Shown here piece by piece: positions 1 to 7,556 of a stretch of 64,000 nucleotides of DNA. The stretch's first letter is position 1, and each line of letters begins with the position of its first letter. The notes beneath the pieces were generated by a model. That model had not been told where the DNA came from. It searched no databases and was given only the letters and a program-made list of their open reading frames with translations. Position numbers and translations under genes: made by a program. Source of the stretch: an uncultured Prevotellaceae bacterium. GTDB taxonomy: Bacteria; Bacteroidota; Bacteroidia; Bacteroidales; Bacteroidaceae. The stretch is from the NCBI GenBank assembly GCA_902784755.1, contig CACZVX010000002.1, forward strand, positions 1 to 64,000, read 5' to 3'.

Positions 1-39
1 GCCTTCTACACATTCCTCGACGAGCTCTTTGCTAACTAA
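1..39 (+). CDS. C-terminal end of a gene cut by the window edge
   Basis: The first 13 codons form an open frame ending in TAA at 37-39 (last residues FLDELFAN). A hairpin at 72-107 follows about 30 bases later and would suit a terminator for this gene. Too little is visible to name a family, and it is uncertain that the frame is coding. Confidence 0.4.
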   Translation, partial: AFYTFLDELFAN

Positions 40-71
40 TTGTAGAGACCATCAATCTCTCATTATATAAC

Positions 72-107
72 AATGTCCCTGGCGGTGTCTACATCGTCGG
101 GGACATT
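72..107 (+). terminator. Hairpin downstream of the truncated first gene
   Basis: AATGTCCC (72-79) pairs with GGGACATT (100-107): an 8-bp perfect stem with a 20-base loop. Only a short, interrupted T run follows, so this is a weak intrinsic terminator at best. From 108 to 267 no start-to-stop gene is visible. Confidence 0.4.
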
Positions 108-124
108 TCGTTTGGTAGCTGTAT

Positions 125-285
125 TCACTTCTTGACGGCAACATCATCGGCAAGGTAGATGACGAAACCCTCGATGCCAAAATGGATTATTTTTTTTCGG
201 TATTTATGAAGTTTGTTATATACTTCATCCGTGACAGGATTCAGCCGAATTATTCTTTTTATTGAACCTATTCCAACATGTCCTT
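125..285 (-). other. Unexplained open reading stretch downstream of flavodoxin
   Basis: On the minus strand a frame stays open from inside the end of the flavodoxin gene to a TGA at 125-127. It reads like protein (it contains RLNPVTDEVYNKL and ends in YLADDVAVKK), but no start codon is visible because the frame enters out of phase from the flavodoxin. It may be the tail of a decayed gene of the same operon. I do not recognise the family. Confidence 0.2.
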
Positions 286-819
286 GATTTGGTCTTCGCT
301 CTTACCCGTCAAGTTCATCGGCTCCTGCCAGTTGGCTTTGGGAGCAGAGGGACGCAGATACTTCATCGTCTCACCCTTTCCGCTGCCACCAGAGGTGAAG
401 AAGGGGATGACAGTCTTTCCTGTGAAGTCGTACTGCTCAATGAACGTGTTGATGATGGTCGGAGCGATGTACCACCAGATGGGATAGCCCACGTAGATGG
501 TGTCATACTTCGCGATGTCTTCCACGCGGTTTTTGATGGCAGGACGGCTTGACTTGTCGGCCATCTCCACCGACGAACGGCTCTGTTTGTCCCGCCAGTT
601 GAGGTCGGCATCGGTGTAGGGCTGTTCAGGTTGAATCTTGTGGAGGTCAGCCCCTACGATGTTTGCCAGTTTTCTGGCAGCCTCGGCTGTCGTTCCCGTG
701 GCAGAGAAATAGGCTACTAATGTCTTTGACGGTTCCATACGCTTTTCTTGTTTTCCCTGTGCACAGGCGGCCAATACAACAACGGCGGCCAGTGTAAGGA
801 TGGTTGTTACTCTTTTCAT
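268..819 (-). CDS. Flavodoxin-family lipoprotein
   Basis: A 183-residue protein with a lipoprotein signal (basic start, hydrophobic run, lipobox LAAC at about 16-19), so the flavodoxin domain is predicted to be exported and lipid-anchored. The FMN phosphate loop is visible near residue 36 (YFSATGTTAEAA), followed by YVGYPIWWYIAP and the FFTSGGSGKGETM segment, as in the Flavodoxin_4 group common in Bacteroidales. It would carry FMN and act as an electron carrier or reductase partner. It follows the FMN reductase gene by 19 bases on the same strand, so the two are probably co-transcribed. Family call is firm; the substrate or partner is unknown. Confidence 0.85.
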   Translation of the reverse strand: MKRVTTILTLAAVVVLAACAQGKQEKRMEPSKTLVAYFSATGTTAEAARKLANIVGADLHKIQPEQPYTDADLNWRDKQSRSSVEMADKSSRPAIKNRVEDIAKYDTIYVGYPIWWYIAPTIINTFIEQYDFTGKTVIPFFTSGGSGKGETMKYLRPSAPKANWQEPMNLTGKSEDQIKDMLE

Positions 820-838
820 TTTTTTACAGTTTGATTAC

Positions 839-1372
839 TTAAATTCCTTTACCCATCTCGTAAGCCTCGGTGAAGGCGGGGAGGTTCCGCACGTCGCCCT
901 TGGCTTCAGCACCGGCACCATAGATGCGATCCTTTTCGCGAATGGCATTAAAGCACAAGGCGAAGCCGTGAAGGGCGTCCATCGTATATTCCAGATTCTT
1001 GCGGTCATCATCGGCAGCGGTGAGCATATAGTAGAAATCCTTATCCCGCATCCGGTCGTAGAGCGGATTACAACGGTCGAGGAACACCTTCATCTGTCCC
1101 GAGACGCTGTAGTAATAGACAGGTGTGCAGAAACAGATGACGTCGGCCTCCATCAGTTTCGGCAGTATGTCGTTCATCGGGTCCTTAAGGACGCACCTAC
1201 CCGTTTTCTGACAGGCTAGACAGCCAATGCAATAGTTCAACTTCAGGTCTCGCACGAAGATGGTCTCCACCTCGTGGCCTGCTTCCTCTGCACCCTTGCG
1301 GAACTGCTCCGAAAGGATGTCAGAATTCCCGTTCTTTCTCGGACTTGCCGAGATAATCAAAACCTTACTCAT
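839..1372 (-). CDS. NADPH-dependent FMN reductase-like / iron-sulfur flavoprotein family
   Basis: A 177-residue cytoplasmic protein of the NADPH-dependent FMN reductase fold: SASPRKNGNSDILSEQF at residues 8-24 is the FMN phosphate-binding loop, and CTPVYYYSVSGQMKVFLDR is the second flavin-contacting segment. A cysteine cluster (CIGCLACQKTGRC, about 48-60) resembles the one in iron-sulfur flavoproteins and related multimeric flavodoxins. First gene of a two-gene operon with the flavodoxin lipoprotein. A dyad and a -7-like box lie just upstream (1447-1481), suggesting repressor control. The physiological electron acceptor cannot be told from sequence. Confidence 0.85.
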   Translation of the reverse strand: MSKVLIISASPRKNGNSDILSEQFRKGAEEAGHEVETIFVRDLKLNYCIGCLACQKTGRCVLKDPMNDILPKLMEADVICFCTPVYYYSVSGQMKVFLDRCNPLYDRMRDKDFYYMLTAADDDRKNLEYTMDALHGFALCFNAIREKDRIYGAGAEAKGDVRNLPAFTEAYEMGKGI

Positions 1373-1446
1373 AGTTGTTTGTTCCTAGAATGTTTTCTTT
1401 CCGTCTTTGATCAGAAAGCGCAAACGCTTCCTGGAAAATCCATCAG

Positions 1447-1481
1447 CGAGTATCTGTTCACGATACTCGTTTGCAAAATTA
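1447..1481 (-). promoter_or_regulatory. Putative promoter and dyad operator of the flavin operon
   Basis: On the minus strand TAATTTTG (forward 1474-1481) fits the Bacteroidetes -7 box, although no TTTG is found 19-20 bases further upstream. CGAGTATC (1447-1454) and GATACTCG (1462-1469) form a perfect 8-bp dyad around 7 bases, covering the expected transcription start. The position suits a repressor site; no regulator gene is adjacent. Confidence 0.45.
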
Positions 1482-1510
1482 CAAAAAATCCGCAAAATAA
1501 CGTGTAATCA

Positions 1511-1675
1511 TTATGCAATTATCTTTTTACCATTCCGAAGGATAATACCGCGAGTGTCAGCGAGTATTGCGCTCTTTGTCACACCGCCGATGATAATATT
1601 GATTTTCATATCGCTTTGAGCAAAGAGTTGTGCTGCCATCAGCAGCACAACAAAAATTGAAAACATTCTCTTCAT
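1511..1675 (-). pseudogene. Truncated exported cyclophilin-like protein
   Basis: A 54-residue frame starts at ATG 1675 with a clear signal peptide (MKRMFSIFVVLLMAAQLFAQ) and continues with SDMKINIIIGGVTKSAILAD. That resembles the first strands of the cyclophilin-like domain (Cyclophil_like2 family, about 110-120 residues) often found beside flavodoxins in Bacteroidales. The frame then diverges and stops at 1511-1513, so most of the domain is missing. A short functional exported peptide is possible but less likely. It lies in the same orientation as the flavin genes and was probably once part of their operon. Confidence 0.55.
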
Positions 1676-1680
1676 CTTAA

Positions 1681-1791
1681 TTATTCCTTGAAAAACTTTT
1701 CCATTTTGTCGAATGGAATCACCTTCTTCTCGCCGCCGTCATGGAGGTCGCAATGCGAGGCAATGGGGATGATGAGCAATTACTTCATATC
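1681..1791 (-). pseudogene. C-terminal remnant of an alpha/beta hydrolase
   Basis: Reading the minus strand down to TAA at 1681-1683 gives LLIIPIASHCDLHDGGEKK followed by VIPFDKMEKFFKE. This matches the C-terminus of dienelactone-hydrolase-like alpha/beta hydrolases, where GASHxDLYD carries the catalytic His. An in-frame TAA (1780-1782) sits where a Glu codon would be expected (DMK-stop-LLIIP), and upstream sequence shows no further similarity, so the gene is dead. It lies 5 bases upstream of the cyclophilin-like remnant. Confidence 0.5.
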
Positions 1792-1821
1792 AGAGTTCTT
1801 TTTCTTATTTTCCAATTAGGG

Positions 1822-1847
1822 ATTTCCCTATTCCATTTTAGGGAAAT
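1822..1847. repeat. Perfect inverted repeat upstream of the glycine-zipper gene
   Basis: ATTTCCCTA (1822-1830) and TAGGGAAAT (1839-1847) form a 9-bp stem with an 8-base loop. An extra AGGGA just upstream (1818-1822) could pair with the left arm instead. It ends about 6 bases before the -33 element of the next gene, so it could be an operator or the terminator of a lost gene. Confidence 0.45.
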
Positions 1848-1852
1848 TTCAC

Positions 1853-1882
1853 TTGTTGGTTTGAAAAAAATATTTATCTTTG
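1853..1882 (+). promoter_or_regulatory. Bacteroidetes-type promoter of the glycine-zipper lipoprotein
   Basis: TTG at 1853-1855, 19 bases, then TATCTTTG at 1875-1882: a good fit to the -33/-7 pattern. Transcription would start near 1889, leaving a leader of about 28 bases before the ATG at 1917. Confidence 0.65.
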
Positions 1883-1916
1883 CCACCAGAAATCAATTTA
1901 AGAAGGATAAAGAAAT

Positions 1917-2738
1917 ATGAAGAAGGTATTTGTTTTCACATTGGGTGCTGCTCTCTTGCTCAGCAGTTGCGACACTTACACCGGAATGGGCGCTTATACG
2001 GGTGCTAACATCGGTGGCATCTTAGGCTCCGCTATTGGTGGCCTGAGTGGTGGTTGGCGTGGTAGCGATATGGGCACATTGATAGGAATGGCTGGTGGTG
2101 CCGCAGTGGGTGCTGCCATCGGTTCCGCAGCTGATCAACGTGCTAATGAAGAATATGCTGCCAGGGCTGAGGAACGTGCTGCAGCCCGCGAACGTGTCCG
2201 TCAGCGTAGAGATAACGATCGGGATATGATCGGAAATCACCGTTACGACCAGACTGACGAAGGTGGTTACTACGATCCCAATAACGGTGGCGACGACCGC
2301 ATCGATTTCAAAGTCGGTGGTAACGACCGTAATGATGAGGAACTTTCCAGCAGCGTCTCTCGGGTTCCCGGGCTTCATGCAGAAAGGGATGGCATTTCTA
2401 TCAGCAACGTCCGGTTCTATGACGGAAACGGCGGTGATAATGTCATAACAGCAGGTGAGCTTTGCAAGATCTCATTCGAAGTACGCAACACCTCAAACAA
2501 GATGCTCTACAATGTAAGTCCGATGGTTTATGAAACCAGTCGCAACCGACACATTCAGGTTTCTCAGGGCATCAGCGTTGAGCGTATTGCTCCAGGTAGG
2601 GGAGTGCGCTATACGGCTATGGTCAAGGCAGACGATCGCCTGAAGGATGGTTCGGCTTATTTTACCGTTTCGGTGCATAATCCCTCAACGAATCGAAGTG
2701 TTTCGATTGATAATATCGAAATCCAGACACGGAGATAG
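1917..2738 (+). CDS. Glycine-zipper lipoprotein with C-terminal Ig-like region
   Basis: 273 residues. The N-terminus is a lipoprotein signal (LLLSSC, Cys about residue 18). Residues 25-75 are a glycine-zipper stretch (GANIGGILGSAIGG, GMAGGAAVGAAIGSAAD) typical of membrane-associated envelope proteins. A charged, arginine- and glutamate-rich segment (about 76-105, likely helical) and a flexible Gly/Asp/Asn-rich linker follow. Residues 155-273 form a beta-rich domain (ITAGELCKISFEVRNTSNK) that looks Ig-like, as in proteins that modify transported or surface partners. Single gene with its own promoter, ended by a shared terminator with gdhA. Function unknown; an envelope-structure role is inference. 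Confidence 0.75.
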   Translation: MKKVFVFTLGAALLLSSCDTYTGMGAYTGANIGGILGSAIGGLSGGWRGSDMGTLIGMAGGAAVGAAIGSAADQRANEEYAARAEERAAARERVRQRRDNDRDMIGNHRYDQTDEGGYYDPNNGGDDRIDFKVGGNDRNDEELSSSVSRVPGLHAERDGISISNVRFYDGNGGDNVITAGELCKISFEVRNTSNKMLYNVSPMVYETSRNRHIQVSQGISVERIAPGRGVRYTAMVKADDRLKDGSAYFTVSVHNPSTNRSVSIDNIEIQTRR

Positions 2739-2763
2739 TTTCTAAACGTTTCCTAAAAAAATG

Positions 2764-2795
2764 AATGGCGTACATCATCACTGATGCACGCCATT
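2764..2795. terminator. Bidirectional terminator between convergent genes
   Basis: AATGGCGT (2764-2771) pairs with ACGCCATT (2788-2795), with inner CATCA/TGATG pairing. A-rich flanks on the left and T/A-rich on the right let it serve both the glycine-zipper gene (+) and gdhA (-). Confidence 0.75.
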
Positions 2796-2831
2796 TCTTA
2801 TTAAAATAAAAAACGAAAGGAGTAGACGACC

Positions 2832-4172
2832 TTATACGATGCCTTGAGCCATCATGGCATTGGCAACCTTCATGAAGCCGGCGATGTTGGCACCCTTCAC
2901 GTAGTCGATATAGCCATTGGGCTGACGTCCGTACTTCACACAGGCCTCGTGGATACCTGCCATAATATGATGCAGCTTTTTGTCAACTTCCTCACCTGTC
3001 CATGCAATACGCTCAGAATTCTGAGTCATCTCCAGACCAGAAGTTGCTACACCACCAGCATTGACTGCCTTACCAGGAGCAAAGAGTTGTCCGGCGGCAA
3101 TAAACTTGGCAACAGCCTCGGCTGTGCATCCCATATTGCTGACCTCTGCAACGCACAACGGCTTGTTGGCGAGAATCATGTCGGCATCAGCACCGTTGAG
3201 CTCGTTCTGGGTAGCGCAAGGCAGATAGATATCGGCCTTCTGCTCCCAAGGCTTCTTGCCCTCGAAGAACTGTGCGCCTTCAAACTCGTCAGCATAAGGC
3301 TGGCAGATGTCGTTACCTGAAGCACGGAGTTCAAGCAGATAATCAATCTTCTCACCGCTGATACCTGCAGGATCATAGATGTAGCCGTCAGGACCGGAAA
3401 TGGTAATGACTTTAGCACCCAGTTGAGTGGCCTTTGTGGCTGCGCCCCAAGCAACATTTCCGAAGCCTGAGATTGCAACAGTTTTGCCCTTGATGTCAAG
3501 GTTGTGTGTGTTCATCATATGGTTGACAAAGTAGAGAGCGCCAAAGCCAGTTGCTTCCGGACGGAGGATAGAACCGCCCCATTCGAGACCCTTTCCGGTG
3601 AGTGTGGCACCGTGGAATTGTCCGGTAATCTTCTTATACATACCAAAGAGGTAGCCGATTTCACGACCTCCCACACCGATGTCGCCTGCGGGAACATCCA
3701 TATCAGGACCAATCACCTTGTAGAGTTCCAGCATAAAGGCCTGGCAGAATCGCATGATTTCAGCATTGCTCTTACCGCGTGGTGAGAAGTCACTGCCACC
3801 CTTACCGCCACCCATTGGCAATGTGGTAAGTGCGTTCTTGAAAGTTTGTTCAAAACCGAGGAATTTCAGAATGCTGAGGTTCACCGAACGGTGGAAACGA
3901 AGACCTCCTTTATAAGGACCAATAGCACTGTTGAACTGTACACGGTAACCAATGTTTACCTGAACTTCGCCCTTGTCGTCAACCCAAGGCACACGGAAAG
4001 TGGTGATACGCTCAGGTTCCACCAAGCGCTCAACGATTTTGGCTTTCTCAAATTCGGGGTGCTGGTTGTAAACATCAACGATAGATTCTAAGACTTCCCT
4101 CACGGCCTGAAGGTACTCTGCTTCACCGGGGTGCTTTGCCTCCAGATCTTGCATAATTTTCTCAACGTTCAT
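2832..4172 (-). CDS. gdhA: NADP-type glutamate dehydrogenase (hexameric)
   Basis: 446 residues, full length for the hexameric small-subunit GDH family. It interconverts 2-oxoglutarate plus ammonium and glutamate and is central to ammonium assimilation in Bacteroidales. The catalytic Lys region PMGGGKGGSDF is at about 119-129, preceded by GPYKGGLRFH. PAGDIGVGGREIG and the Rossmann segment AISGFGNVAWGA (about 233-244) bind the nucleotide. It has its own promoter (4222-4252) and a long AT-rich upstream region, as expected for a highly expressed, nitrogen-regulated gene. Both NADP and NAD forms share these motifs, so cofactor preference is inference. Confidence 0.95.
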   Translation of the reverse strand: MNVEKIMQDLEAKHPGEAEYLQAVREVLESIVDVYNQHPEFEKAKIVERLVEPERITTFRVPWVDDKGEVQVNIGYRVQFNSAIGPYKGGLRFHRSVNLSILKFLGFEQTFKNALTTLPMGGGKGGSDFSPRGKSNAEIMRFCQAFMLELYKVIGPDMDVPAGDIGVGGREIGYLFGMYKKITGQFHGATLTGKGLEWGGSILRPEATGFGALYFVNHMMNTHNLDIKGKTVAISGFGNVAWGAATKATQLGAKVITISGPDGYIYDPAGISGEKIDYLLELRASGNDICQPYADEFEGAQFFEGKKPWEQKADIYLPCATQNELNGADADMILANKPLCVAEVSNMGCTAEAVAKFIAAGQLFAPGKAVNAGGVATSGLEMTQNSERIAWTGEEVDKKLHHIMAGIHEACVKYGRQPNGYIDYVKGANIAGFMKVANAMMAQGIV

Positions 4173-4221
4173 AATAAATAGTATTTATAGTTAGACTTAC
4201 ATTTTGATAGATTTTGTATTG

Positions 4222-4252
4222 CAAAGTTAGGGTTTTTTATTGTAACGTCCAA
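4222..4252 (-). promoter_or_regulatory. gdhA promoter
   Basis: On the minus strand TTG (forward 4250-4252), 20 bases, then TAACTTTG (forward 4222-4229). Start of transcription near 4215 gives a leader of about 43 bases. The rest of 4253-4439 between the two divergent promoters holds no gene that I can support. Confidence 0.7.
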
Positions 4253-4439
4253 GATTTTTCATGGGAATTTTCATCAGAAACTTACTTTTTGTCAGCTGCT
4301 ATACTTTTCATAGATCTTTTGACATGATTTCTTTCAGATTTTCCATAGTTAACACACTGGACGCTCTACCCCAAAGTCGTTGTATTCGGATGTGTTCGTT
4401 TGTTGGGACAAATATACACATTTATTTTGAAATAGGTAC

Positions 4440-4468
4440 TTTGTTCTCGGATTTTTTCTGTATTTTTG
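4440..4468 (+). promoter_or_regulatory. Promoter of the PEP/pyruvate-binding protein gene
   Basis: TTTG (4440-4443), 17 bases, TATTTTTG (4461-4468). The spacing is slightly short but both boxes match. The expected start is about 12 bases before the ATG at 4488. Confidence 0.55.
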
Positions 4469-4487
4469 CATCAAAATTTTAGATTCT

Positions 4488-7400
4488 ATGGAGAATAGCA
4501 TTCCACAGCAGTGGAACAAGTTCATATTGAAAGATGTGTCGTTTGTGAATCTGATGACACGCCGCATCTATAACGTGCTCATCATCGCCAATCCCTATGA
4601 TGCCTTTATGCTTGAAGACGATGGGCGTGTGGATGAAAAGGTGTTCAATGAATACACGGAACTAGGTCTGCGCTACCCACCGTCGTTCACACAGGTGAGT
4701 ACCATTGATGAGGCCGCTGCTGCCCTACGTACCACGAAGTTTGACCTCGTGATCTGTATGCCGGGTAATGCCGATAATGATGCTTTCGATGTGGCGCGTG
4801 ATGTGAAGAAGCATTTCCCCGACATTCCCTGCGTGGTGCTGACACCTTTTTCGCATGGTATCACTCGTCGCGTGGAGAACGAGGATATGAGCATCTTCGA
4901 CTACGTTTTCTGTTGGCTGGGGAATACCAATCTTATTCTCTCCATCATTAAACTGATAGAGGACCGCATGAATCTCGAGCACGATATTCAGGAGGCTGGC
5001 GTTCAGATGATCCTGCTGGTGGAGGACTCCATCCGTTTTTATTCTTCGGTGTTGCCTAATCTCTATAGTTATATCTTGGCTCAAAGCCAGCGCTTTGCCA
5101 CGGAGGCCCTGAATCCTCATTCTGCCACCCTTCGCATGCGGGGACGCCCCAAGGTGGTTTTGGCACGTACCTATGATGAGGCTTGGAGTATATATAAGAA
5201 ATATGCCAACAATACACTTGGTGTGATAAGCGACTGCCGCTTCCCTAACCACGAGCCAGACCGTTCACTTGGAGGTGGACTTGCCGCTGAGAAAGATTCT
5301 GAGGCAGGCTTCCGTTTGCTAAAGGCAATTCGTGAAGACAATGAGTACATCCCGCTCATCATGCAGAGTTCGGAAACGAAGAATCGTGAGCGGGCCGAAA
5401 GTAACCGCATCGCCTTTGTGGACAAGAACTCGAAGAAGATGAACATCGACCTCCGCAACCTGCTGGCGGAGCATTTCGGTTTTGGCGATTTCATCTTCCG
5501 TGATCCTCAGACCAAGCAGGAAATCATGCGAGTGAGGAATCTGAAGGAGTTACAGGACAACATCTTCACCATCCCCAATGATTCCATGCTTTACCACATC
5601 AGCCGTAACCACATGAGCCGCTGGCTGTGTGCTCGCGCCATCTTCCCCGTGTCTAACTTCCTGCGTACGGTCACTTGGCATAAACTCCAGGATGTGGATG
5701 CTCACCGTCAGATCATCTTCGATGCTATTGTGCAGTACCGTCGGATGAAGAATTTGGGCGTAGTGGCACTTTTCAAGCGTGACCAGTTTGATGCCTACAG
5801 CCATTTTGCCCGTATCGGTGACGGTTCTCTTGGAGGTAAGGGCCGTGGCCTGGCTTTCCTCGACAATATCATCAAGATGCATCCTGAGTTCAATGACTTT
5901 GAGGACGTGAAAGTGAGCATCCCCAAGACGGTAGTGCTCTGTACGGATGTGTTCGATGAATTCATGGATTCCAACAATCTCTATCATATCGCTCTAAGTG
6001 ATGCCTCCGATGAGGAAATTCTGCAGCATTTCCTGCGTGCCCAGTTGCCCGATAAGTTTATTGCTGACTTCTTCGCTTTCTTCGACGCCACACGTTCACC
6101 GATAGCTATCCGTAGTAGTTCGCTGTTGGAGGACAGTCATTATCAGCCTTTTGCAGGTATCTACAGCACTTATATGATACCTTATCTCGAGGACAAGTAT
6201 CAGATGCTCCAGATGATGGCTGCTGCCATCAAGAGCGTATATGCTTCCGTTTACTATAAGGATTCGAAGGCATACATGACAGCTACCTCGAATGTCATCG
6301 ATCAGGAGAAAATGGCAGTTATCTTGCAGGAAGTAGTGGGCAAGCAGTACGGCAACCGTTATTATCCCAACATTTCGGGCGTGTTGCGCTCGCTCAATTA
6401 TTATCCTATTAATGACGAGACGGCAGAAGAGGGTATTGCCTCTCTGGCACTCGGGCTGGGTAAATATATCGTAGATGGCGGTCAGACGCTTCGCGTTTGT
6501 CCCTATCATCCTACACAGGTGTTGCAGATGAGTGAAATGGATATGGCTCTCAAGGAGACGCAAACCCATTTCTACGCACTCGATATGGAACATACCGGTT
6601 TGGAGTTCCAAGTTGACGACGGTTTTAATATCAAGAAACTGAAAGTAAAGGAGGCTGACAAAGACCAGTCGGTTCGCTTTATTTCTTCTACCTACGATTT
6701 CTCAGACCAGCGCATCTATGATGGCTATTATGAGGGCGGTCGTAAGATTATTTCTCTGAACGGTGTGTTGCAGCAAGGTGTTTTCCCGTTGCCCGAACTT
6801 TTGCAGATGTCGATGAAGTATGGCTCTGAAGGCATGCGTCGTCCGGTGGAGATAGAGTTGGCTTGCACCCTTGACGACACCGCGAAACGCGATGAAGATG
6901 GAAAGATGCATGTTGGCGGTGAGTTCTATCTGCTGCAGATACGTCCTATCGTGGATTCCAAGCAGGTGCTTAATGAAGACCTTTCACAGATTCCTGACGA
7001 TCAGTGTTTGCTTCGCTCCCATAATTCGCTGGGGCACGGCATCTCGGAAGATGTGATGGATGTAGTCTATGTGAAGACTGGCGAAAAATTCTCCGCTCAG
7101 AACAACCCCTATGTGGCTGAAGATATCGAACAAATCAATCGTAAGTTTCTGGCAGAAGGCAAGAACTACGTGCTCATCGGCCCGGGCCGTTGGGGATCCA
7201 GTGATTATTGGCTGGGTATTCCCGTGAAGTGGCCTCACATCTCGGCAGCCCGTGTGATTGTAGAGGCGGGGTTGGAAAATTTCCGGGTGGATCCATCACA
7301 AGGCACCCATTTTTTCCAGAATCTTACTTCTTTCGGCGTGGGCTATTTCACGGTAAACAGTTTCAAGAATGAAGGTATTTACAATCAGGCTCTTCTCGAT

Positions 7401-7511
7401 TCTATGCCCGCTGTGGAAGAAACCCAGTATGTACGTCATGTCCGTTTCGACCGTCCCCTGAAAATCATGATGGATGGAATGAAGCAAGAAGGCGTGGTAG
7501 TTCTTGGCTAA
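4488..7511 (+). CDS. PEP/pyruvate-binding (PPDK N-domain) protein with two receiver-like domains
   Basis: 1007 residues. Residues about 25-150 and 165-335 look like receiver (CheY-like) folds (YNVLIIANPYDAFML; MILLVEDSIRFY; IPLIMQSSETKNRERAE). From about 440 to 800 it resembles the ATP/pyruvate-binding domain of PEP synthase and pyruvate phosphate dikinase: GSLGGKGRGLAFL near 446, SIPKTVVLCTDVFDEF, and IAIRSSSLLEDS near 538. The C-terminal part (GPGRWGSSDYWLG near 898) is not the usual PEP-utilising domain, and I see no phosphohistidine-domain signature. Such proteins are often annotated as PEP synthase in Bacteroidales, but catalysis is doubtful without the swivelling His domain. A signal-responsive phosphotransfer or regulatory role is inference. 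Confidence 0.7.
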   Translation: MENSIPQQWNKFILKDVSFVNLMTRRIYNVLIIANPYDAFMLEDDGRVDEKVFNEYTELGLRYPPSFTQVSTIDEAAAALRTTKFDLVICMPGNADNDAFDVARDVKKHFPDIPCVVLTPFSHGITRRVENEDMSIFDYVFCWLGNTNLILSIIKLIEDRMNLEHDIQEAGVQMILLVEDSIRFYSSVLPNLYSYILAQSQRFATEALNPHSATLRMRGRPKVVLARTYDEAWSIYKKYANNTLGVISDCRFPNHEPDRSLGGGLAAEKDSEAGFRLLKAIREDNEYIPLIMQSSETKNRERAESNRIAFVDKNSKKMNIDLRNLLAEHFGFGDFIFRDPQTKQEIMRVRNLKELQDNIFTIPNDSMLYHISRNHMSRWLCARAIFPVSNFLRTVTWHKLQDVDAHRQIIFDAIVQYRRMKNLGVVALFKRDQFDAYSHFARIGDGSLGGKGRGLAFLDNIIKMHPEFNDFEDVKVSIPKTVVLCTDVFDEFMDSNNLYHIALSDASDEEILQHFLRAQLPDKFIADFFAFFDATRSPIAIRSSSLLEDSHYQPFAGIYSTYMIPYLEDKYQMLQMMAAAIKSVYASVYYKDSKAYMTATSNVIDQEKMAVILQEVVGKQYGNRYYPNISGVLRSLNYYPINDETAEEGIASLALGLGKYIVDGGQTLRVCPYHPTQVLQMSEMDMALKETQTHFYALDMEHTGLEFQVDDGFNIKKLKVKEADKDQSVRFISSTYDFSDQRIYDGYYEGGRKIISLNGVLQQGVFPLPELLQMSMKYGSEGMRRPVEIELACTLDDTAKRDEDGKMHVGGEFYLLQIRPIVDSKQVLNEDLSQIPDDQCLLRSHNSLGHGISEDVMDVVYVKTGEKFSAQNNPYVAEDIEQINRKFLAEGKNYVLIGPGRWGSSDYWLGIPVKWPHISAARVIVEAGLENFRVDPSQGTHFFQNLTSFGVGYFTVNSFKNEGIYNQALLDSMPAVEETQYVRHVRFDRPLKIMMDGMKQEGVVVLG

Positions 7512-7516
7512 TTCCT

Positions 7517-7550
7517 TAAGGACCTTAAAGATCCTAAAGTCCTTATTTTT
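7517..7550 (+). terminator. Intrinsic terminator after the PEP/pyruvate-binding protein
   Basis: TAAGGAC (7517-7523) pairs with GTCCTTA (7539-7545), directly followed by five T. The next gene starts only 7 bases later, so it is partial termination or processing rather than a clean operon end. Confidence 0.5.
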
Positions 7551-7556
7551 CCAAAA

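Noticed and set aside
60..165. A frame with a secretion-sorting-like end (YNNVPGGVYIVGD)
   Set aside because: It has no start, overlaps the hairpin at 72-107, and the similarity is too short to support a feature.
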